Assembly: GCA_037447655.1 (NCBI GenBank)
Contig: JBBHKE010001817.1
Coordinates: 101,433 to 165,432 of the forward strand
DNA from: Zygnema cylindricum
Taxonomy: Eukaryota > Streptophyta > Zygnematophyceae > Zygnematales > Zygnemataceae
Length of the DNA: 64,000 nucleotides
Direction: 5' to 3'
In this document: positions 56,980 to 64,000 of the stretch, in pieces
Numbering within the stretch: the stretch's first letter is position 1
Layout: the number at the start of each line of letters is the position of its first letter
Notes under the pieces: model-generated
Seen by the model: the letters and a program-made list of their open reading frames with translations, nothing else
What the model was told of the DNA's origin: nothing
The model's database searches: none
Position numbers and translations under genes: made by a program

Positions 56980-59900
56980 CTGCAACAAAAAAGGGCAAAC
57001 AAACTGTAGATGCATCAAGGACATAATTAACATATTGATACAACTAAAGCTATTTAAATTACGAGCCGCACTGTTCATTAGTCTTAGTGCTAATTTCTTC
57101 ATGAAGGTTATGGAGATTCCCCTTCCCAGAGTCATAACCTAGTGTTGTTGATGCTAATAAAGGACTCAAGATCAAATTATCACAACACCCAATAAGAATT
57201 GATTACTCTTGAATTTAAACGGACTGACTGTAGTAAAACTCCTTAGAGTTTGATTGGTAGACCTACAGTATGTTTTGTTTTTGTTAAAAGGACTAGCGTT
57301 TGAGGTGGACCTAGAACACCGAAAACCTATGAAAATAGGTTCAAAAGTGAACATAGATTTGTTATGACTTTAAAAGCAAGCATAAAAAAATCGAAAATAA
57401 AAGTATCCACGAGTAGGTTTTACAACCTTACTTCTGAAGTCGTCAATTTATTTTTTGCTGATGTAATTAATTTTACCTACGTGGCAGAAAAACGCGTAAA
57501 AATATTGCTGATTTTATTCTTCTTGTCTTGTTGAATCCGTGATAATATTTACAATTTGTGTTCGATTTTTCTTGCACTTTTGTACATATTTGTCTTATAA
57601 ACGAATCAAAAATTGTTTTCAGAACATAATTTCTGTGACAGTTTCTCGCTTTTCAAGCTCCACAAGTTTGCAAATTCTCCAAAATTTTCATGTTGATATT
57701 TTGGGAAAATTAAATGACTGGAAATTAAATAGGTATGACTTACTCTATTTTCGAGAGACGATCTTAAATTTGGCACCAAGGGACAGGGGTTCAAAAGTTT
57801 GAAACTCAGTGTTAAAAAAATCATTTTACATGGATGAATGAAGACTTACTTTTGAAAATCCACAGATAAGCGCCGAGGGATGCGACAACAATGAGAAGCG
57901 TGGATCCCACAACAATAAAAGCTATTGCATAGCCTGGTAGGTGCTGACTATAGATATTGACAATAAAACCTGCCAAAGAATCAGCTCATGACATATTGAG
58001 TCATTCAAGGAAGATTTTGACCGACCAAAACAAAAGCTGGGCCATCAATCAAACTATAATAAACAGGAAGAGCTCAATTGTTGACGCGATAACATTTAAG
58101 TTCTTATCATAAAGCCTTTTGAAAAAATACTACTTTAAATTGTAAAAATGTGCGCATTGCGAATAAAATCATCAAATTTCTCATAAGTTAAACAAACATG
58201 AATAATGTCAGATAGTCGAAATTTCAATATTTGATCTTTCTGGTCAACTTCTGACATGAAAAGTAGTGTGCAATGTCTCACCTCCCTTGCATTTCGCTTG
58301 GAGGGGGTTGGGAAGAAAACTGCATTTCACAATGACCAAATTCCAGATAGACATTCGTTATTTTTTTCGATATGTCATTTTATTGCCGATACTGATTTTT
58401 CTTTTTTACTGGTCACGTGAAATATTGTATTTGATCACCAACAGTGGCTTAACCTTAGATAGAATGCACCAATTTGCAAAATTGACCCCTTTCGGAGTTA
58501 TGAAACATCCTGCTCTATTTTTAGAAAAATATGGAGAAGGGCATCGTACCTGTAGATAGAGCAGTTGGTGAGGTGATTTGAAAAAAATAAGTCAGGCACA
58601 TGTCCGGATAAGTGGTTGTTGCTCAAATTTCTGTCCAAGTAGTAGAGCCGTCAGAAGTGAATCATTCCAGACCACGATTGGCCGGGTATTTAAAATTTTG
58701 AACTCTGGGACCAATGGTTAAAGCGGTGGACAACTTCCCACAGAGAGTAGACACCTTAAAGAGATAGAACAGTTTTAAACGATCAGCATTTTGTCATCAT
58801 TTCACAAATACTTTAATGTAAAATGCTCTAAGCCATAAAGGTTGCAGCTTCTGATGGAATGATGAGGAACAAGCTATGCCTTTCGAACTGCCTATCATAA
58901 AATTTGAATATAGAATTGCAAGACAAAAGACTTCCTAGGAAACGTGACTTGTATATATGTGCGTCTTAAACTCACAAATGTTTGAGGGGAATTGATGCAA
59001 GTAGTTGAGGAATTTCTCCGGTCAATTGGTTGTACGATAAGTCCCTGTTAGCACATAATACCACCACTGGTCCACTAAGAAATGGACTTTTCATGATTTT
59101 GCATAGTTTCTCATGTAAATGACATAAGCTTCAACATACAGTTTACTGATAGATATATTTTGATTGAAACACTAAATAGATGATATTAGAAAAAAAAACT
59201 CTACTTCACAATGGCTCACTGGAATAATGTAATAACAAGAAAATGGATAAGGAGGAAGTTATATTTAAGCTTTGTGCAAGTTTGATATCCGATAGGAAAT
59301 GTGATTAGCTTTTATTATTGCAAATAGCTTTCCTAAGTATATTTATGTTTTTCCGCAACCTGAATCGTGTCTGCGAAGGTCAATCAAGGCGATGTCAAAT
59401 TGAAAAATACTCAGCTTTCAACTACGCATGGATTATAAAAAGAAGAATGTTGACCCCCAAAGGAAAAGATTGCGTGATTCAAATAAGATCTTATTACAAA
59501 ATCGGTAATATATACATGTCGTGATAGATTGTTGGGTCAAGCGTGCAATAATGGACATTAACATGAATATTAGTGCTTACCAAAGAAGCGCAGATGCAGA
59601 AAATGCCAAGTGTAATGAAATTTTTACATGTTATTTTCTAAATTTTCATTTTTGTGCAGTACGTGTCAGCTTGTCTACAGTATTTTTCGTGTTAAACGAA
59701 TTTTCGAAGTCACTTTTTTCTTTCCGAAGGTCATTGTTTCACAAAATACTTGAAATGTGCTGTCATATATTTTTCAAAAGGATTACAAGTGTGTGCTTTT
59801 CTGGAGGAAATATACTTGCGAATTCTTTTGGGGCTTATTTGAAAATATTGTGCCATTTTTTAAAAAGGTAGGACTCTTATTTCTCTCATTTTGACACTAT

Positions 59901-62900
59901 AACTTGCACAATGCTCTAAAGTAGGGAAAAAAAAAGCTTCTGCATAATTGGGATTAAAAAAACCAAACTCATTCTAGCTTAGCTTTTACGTCAGGTGGAT
60001 AACAAATAGGTTTAAACACCCCTTTCTGGACATCGGTCCTTGGATGGGACACCTGGAGCTACCTAAGGTTTTTCAGTGTTAAAAATAAATGGTGCAACTC
60101 ACAAAAAAGATAGTCTCAGATATCCAATACTCTCTGGTATGGTGCCCCTGAGATTGCATCGGCTCAAATCCCTGATTCACTCAGGCCAGCAGATATAAGA
60201 TTAGAGGGTTGCACCCGTCTGTAAGTAATATAACTTTTGGGTACTCTAAAGAAAATCTCTAGCTTAATTTTTTTTGGCAAAAGTTCGAGGATACACCTAA
60301 CCACGTTATTTCTTATGGAGAACATTGCATCAATTTACCAGCCTATACTGCTCTGTGTTGAACTCTCCTTTTGACACAATTGCAAACATTATAGCCCAAA
60401 AGGATCACAGCTTTATGGGGGAGAGAGAGAGAGAGAGAGAGATATAGAGGGAGAGGGAGAGAGAGAGAGAAGGCATCTGCTCCTCAGTGCTGCTCTCGCA
60501 CCGCAAATTTGCCACCCTCCTTGTGATGGCATTATCTACTCGATTGGTTTCCTGGTATTTTACTTCAGGAACCTGTAGCTGATTGAAATAAAATTGTGTG
60601 TCATGACAAAATCAACAGAAAAATTATCGACAAAGCAGAGTTTGTAATGCTCACAAATACGATAGACCCGAAAAACTCAAAGATCTAAATATTTGAAGTG
60701 ATTCATCGTAAATGAATTCCTTAGATCCAAAGGTATTGGGAATCCCAGAATCAAATGTGTTGTTGGACAAATTCCTGATGTAAACAGAGAAAATGGCAAA
60801 GTCGTGTCAGTTTTTTAAATTAAATCATAGCCTAGAATTATCAGCAAAATGTTTAAACATTGTCACAAGATTGCTCGGTTTATTTTGATTCTCTACGAAT
60901 AAAATATAGCACATCACTAGGCGGCTATAAAAAAACCAATTAAAAGAAACTACTCATACTTACAAAACTTGGAGAAATGAAAAGTTTCCCAGATAAGACG
61001 GAATAGCGCCAGTGATTTTGTTGCTGTCAATATACCTGTAACAATCAAAAGTTTGGCATGGACGTTAAACAGAATGTAATGACCTTCGTACTGTAGGAAT
61101 CTCAAATGAAAGACGATAGAGGAGGACATTCTGAACTAACAAAATAGGTCTATTGGAGCATTTCTCTCGGGCTACCTCACGGCCAGTTTAGCCAAAAAAA
61201 ATTCACCTTTTGCCAAGTCATGGGAAGACCATATTTCACCTTTGAACATCAATACCGTTACATTGATGACATGCAGAAAAATTAATAAAAATTGAATTTG
61301 AGGGACAGATAATAATAAGGTAGTGATCGACAATCGATAGATATACGTACAGCAGAGCAAAGAAAAGATTATGGCAGTTCCTGAATGGGATCTTCACGGA
61401 TCAGGTATTTATGATTGATAGTATTTCTTATTAAAATATTATTGACGTGTCTCCAGTTTTGCTACAGGAACATACCATAATGACTCGAAGTGCACCGTAG
61501 GCGTGAAGAAAAATCAAGTCTAACCTTGGAAACTACTTTTTATCCGTAAACCCACTCCAATGTTATAACAATCGTAAAATGTTTTACATGATTACCGCTT
61601 TGATATTCTAGAGATGCTTTCGTTGTTACTTTCCATTTATTTTTACCACAAATCTTCCAACATAGATGCAAACGTGGCGTGAAATTCAAGACTGTTGACA
61701 ATCGTGTTATCTTAAGTTCAGCCACATTTTTTTATTGCTTTCAATGCTACAACCAAAACACCCAGCTAGTTCACGAAAAAAAACAAAAATTAGCTCACGC
61801 TTTTAGGTGCGTATGTGGTTCATTAAGAGTTTAACCTCTCTGAAAAAGATTACTTTGTGCAAATGCTTCCATTTTAGGTATCTATATGACAATGGGTTTT
61901 ACTCACAATTCTCGAAGTCCAGTGCACTTTGTGATCCACTCAGGAATTTTGTCAATTAAATTGTTCCCAATATTTCTGCAACACAAAAAAAAACATCTCC
62001 ATGTTTATGTTGGTCAATGTAAGCAATACCAAAAATTCCATGTTTATATTGGTCAATGTAAGCAATACCAATTATTACAGATAAGTTTAAGCACTATGAA
62101 GCGTGAAATTAGAAGGATGAGTTTTGAAAAACTCACATAATTTTAAGATTCGCATTGATGCTTTGCCATTCATTAAAATTTGGAAACTTGCTAAACTGAT
62201 TTCCTCGAAGGTTCCTGAAATCAAGATGATAAAAGTATAAGTACCTTATTGCTGGTCAAATCAGCCGAAGTCAAGATAGTAACAATCAAACAAACAAAAA
62301 TTAATAATTTCCGGTACTTTAGAACTGAGAGTTTCTGGAAAACCAAAAAAAAAGGAAATTCAATAAATAAACAGAAAAATTAATGATTTTAATTTGATAA
62401 ATGTCGACCGACATCACGTCACGTAATGTAAGTTTAACATGCCTTTGAAATTAACCAAACTATTTCAAATTATTTCACTTACAAGCTTCGCAGATCTTGG
62501 GTTTGGAAAAAAGAAGAAGGAATGTCGCCGGTGAGATTGTTCTCACTCAAATCAAGTTCTCGTAAATTTGTGGCCCCCTCTAAAAATCCATCCGGAACAT
62601 CACCATTGAACAGATTCCGAGAAAGATCAACAGTCTCAAAGCTAGACCAACTATTGCTATAGGGAAGGCTCCCGTTGAAATTGTTGCCACTGAGGTTTAG
62701 GTCTACTACGCTTCCCAATCCCATTATCGAAGCAATATCTCCAGTCAAGTAATTGTTCGCCACATTAAATGTTTTAATATTTTCATTATATAATAGGCAG
62801 CTCGCCCGAGAATTCATTATTATCTAAATATAGATGGTTTAAGGCTGTCAGCCATGAGAAGATAGAAATGGTGCCACTAAGACTGTTGTGGCTGAGATCA

Positions 62901-63958
62901 AGAGTATCGAGAGAAGTACAATTTCCACCACCAAAACCTGAAGAAATTTCCCCAGTTAAATTGTTTTGGCTTAAACTTATGTATTGGATAATTGATTTCG
63001 AGTTGTTAGCGCACAGAAATTTGAAGAACTCCATAAAAGATCCGCTTAAAAAATTATTTGAAAGATCAATATAGTAAATGTTTTTATCTAGAATAGGTGC
63101 TATCTCTCCTGTAAATTTATTTGAGTTAAGTAAAACCTTGCTAGAGGTGCCGAGAATGAAAGTAGGGAGGCTTCCATCTAAGGAATTATGACTGAGGTCA
63201 ATCAAGGAAAGTTTTGGAAGTGAAACTAGAGCTTTGGGAACCGATCCAATGAGATTCATTGAGGATAACTTCAAACTTTGAAGAGAATCAGGCCAGTTGG
63301 AACTTGCAGATGGAAGACTGGAAGGAGACATTTTGAGGTTTCCACCGAGTTGAAGATCCTCTAATTTTGACAAACTACCAATCCAATCAGGAAAAAGTCC
63401 GGTAAAATCGTTATTATCCAAGAATAAGCTAGTTAAGGATAAGGAGCTGCCAATTGGAATTTGACCCATTTCTCCAGTAAATTGATTAGAGCTGAGGGAG
63501 AGATACTCTAATTCGGTCCAATTCCCCACCACATTCAGAGCTCCCACCAGGCTATTATTAGAGAGGTCCAACCATTTTAATTTTTTCAGATTTCCCCAAC
63601 TGTCCGGAATACTTCCATTTAAGAGGCCGGACTTCATAGTCACATTTTCCAAATGCGCCAAGCTTCCGAAAGACGGCGGCAAACTCCCTGTTACCGAGTA
63701 ATCTCCGAAGTCAATCTGGGTCACTCTGACGTCACCACTCGTGTCACTGCAGGTGACCATTGGCCAGCAGCATGGATTACCTGTGTCCCAAATTACTTCT
63801 TGTTCCCAACTGTAAAATGGAAGAGATTCCTGCATGGCTGCCACATCAGCAACATCAGGATAACCACGGGAACCGCAGTCATAAACGAACTCAAAAGCGA
63901 GCGTCGAACGAAAAAAAAGGATTGTCGTAAAAAAAACGACAAAGGGAATAGGTTCCAT
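53402..63958 (-). CDS. Leucine-rich-repeat receptor-like protein kinase, 14 exons, one frameshift
   Basis: A plasma-membrane receptor kinase: signal peptide, LRR ectodomain, one membrane span and a cytosolic Ser/Thr kinase. Exons on the minus strand: 63958-62483, 62214-62137, 61975-61907, 61035-60964, 60774-60655, 59044-58976, 58630-58550, 57947-57850, 56979-56759, 56371-56236, 55288-55152, 54397-54252, 53981-53882, 53785-53402. All introns are GT-AG and the phases are mutually consistent. The predicted length is about 1,061 residues if the single frameshift near 62790 is ignored. The kinase resembles plant LRR-VIII-like receptors, but the subfamily is not certain. Only 42 bases upstream of the ATG lie in the window, so the promoter is not visible. 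The frameshift makes it a pseudogene unless it is a sequencing error. Confidence 0.88.
53830..53853. repeat. (TG)n microsatellite in intron 13
   Basis: A run of about 12 TG units between exons 13 and 14. Confidence 0.9.
55370..55500. repeat. CT-rich tract in intron 10
   Basis: CTCTCTCC-type low-complexity sequence between exons 10 and 11. Confidence 0.88.
55620..56165. repeat. GA-rich tract in intron 10
   Basis: Long purine-rich stretch (GGAGAGGG, GAAGGAG words). Together with the CT tract 120 bases away it could fold back within the transcript. Frames over it are not genes. Confidence 0.85.
57850..57947 (-). CDS. Receptor kinase exon 8: transmembrane segment
   Basis: Codes for [20 protein letters not shown] and a short flank, a single hydrophobic helix. 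The acceptor at 57948-57949 keeps the frame. A competing AG 22 bases upstream (exon start 57969) would introduce an in-frame TAG. Confidence 0.82.
58550..62214 (-). CDS. Receptor kinase exons 2-7: one LRR per exon
   Basis: Six small exons of 78, 69, 72, 120, 69 and 81 bp are all bounded by phase-2 introns, so each adds one LRR ([73 protein letters not shown]). This one-repeat-per-exon layout is typical of plant LRR receptors. The 120-bp exon (60774-60655) has 16 extra residues before the next repeat. Confidence 0.88.
60420..60468. repeat. (GA)n microsatellite in intron 5
   Basis: GAGAGA runs between exons 5 and 6. Confidence 0.9.
62483..63958 (-). CDS. Receptor kinase exon 1: signal peptide, N-terminal cap, about 16 LRRs
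   Basis: ATG 63958 is followed by a hydrophobic signal peptide (about residues 1-22), then an LRR N-terminal cap with [14 protein letters not shown] (about 58-71). LRRs of the plant LxxLxLxxNxLxGxIP type follow, with clear [20 protein letters not shown] and [10 protein letters not shown] copies. The frame from 63958 stops at 62786. LRR sequence continues in another frame ([13 protein letters not shown]) to the GTAAGT donor at 62482. Changing frame near 62790, in a TA-rich word, keeps the repeat spacing. Confidence 0.9.
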
Positions 63959-64000
63959 AAAGGAGGAAAGGGAGAATAAAGAGAAAATAGAGAAAAATAG

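Overview
The window is nuclear DNA from a green plant lineage (a streptophyte). Two things show this: an intron-rich plant-type leucine-rich-repeat receptor kinase at the right end, and a dense layer of plant-style Ty1/Copia LTR retrotransposons whose primer-binding sites match plant initiator tRNA-Met. I cannot fix the species. The AT-rich spacers and the repeat families do not look like a familiar angiosperm, so an early-diverging lineage is plausible, but that is inference.

Layout. 1-2.6 kb: the decayed 3' half of a Copia element (A). 5.3-9.8 kb: a complete gag-only LTR element (B) with target duplication GATGC. 9.8-24.9 kb: a nest in which a gag-like ORF of unassigned family (M) is split by Copia element C (duplication ATTTG/ATCTG), C is split by minus-strand Copia element I (GATGG), and I is split by solo LTR J (GCAAG). 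24.9-34.7 kb: LTR K, repeat family H, two minus-strand copies of family G that share a 720-bp identical tract, and a truncated element D. 34.7-37.7 kb: a second unassigned gag-like ORF cluster (N) bracketed by a perfect 116-bp inverted repeat. 37.8-43.6 kb: repeat E and minus-strand Copia element F. 43.6-47.1 kb: AT-rich palindromic repeats and an assembly gap. 47.1-51.7 kb: gag remnants and simple repeats. 53.4-63.96 kb: the receptor kinase gene on the minus strand, 14 exons, whose promoter is almost entirely outside the window.

The Copia copies share an unusual 5' design. The first base after the LTR starts a match to the anticodon half of initiator tRNA-Met, and the gag reading frame starts inside the 5' LTR and runs through that site in one fixed phase, coding for Val-Met-Gly-Pro. 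B has no pol genes. Its gag, its LTR ends and an internal fossil of a polypurine tract/LTR junction tie it to the I family, the likely source of its enzymes.

Nearly every retroelement ORF is broken by stops or frameshifts. The long uninterrupted gag of B is the exception. The receptor kinase reads through cleanly apart from one frameshift in its ectodomain exon.
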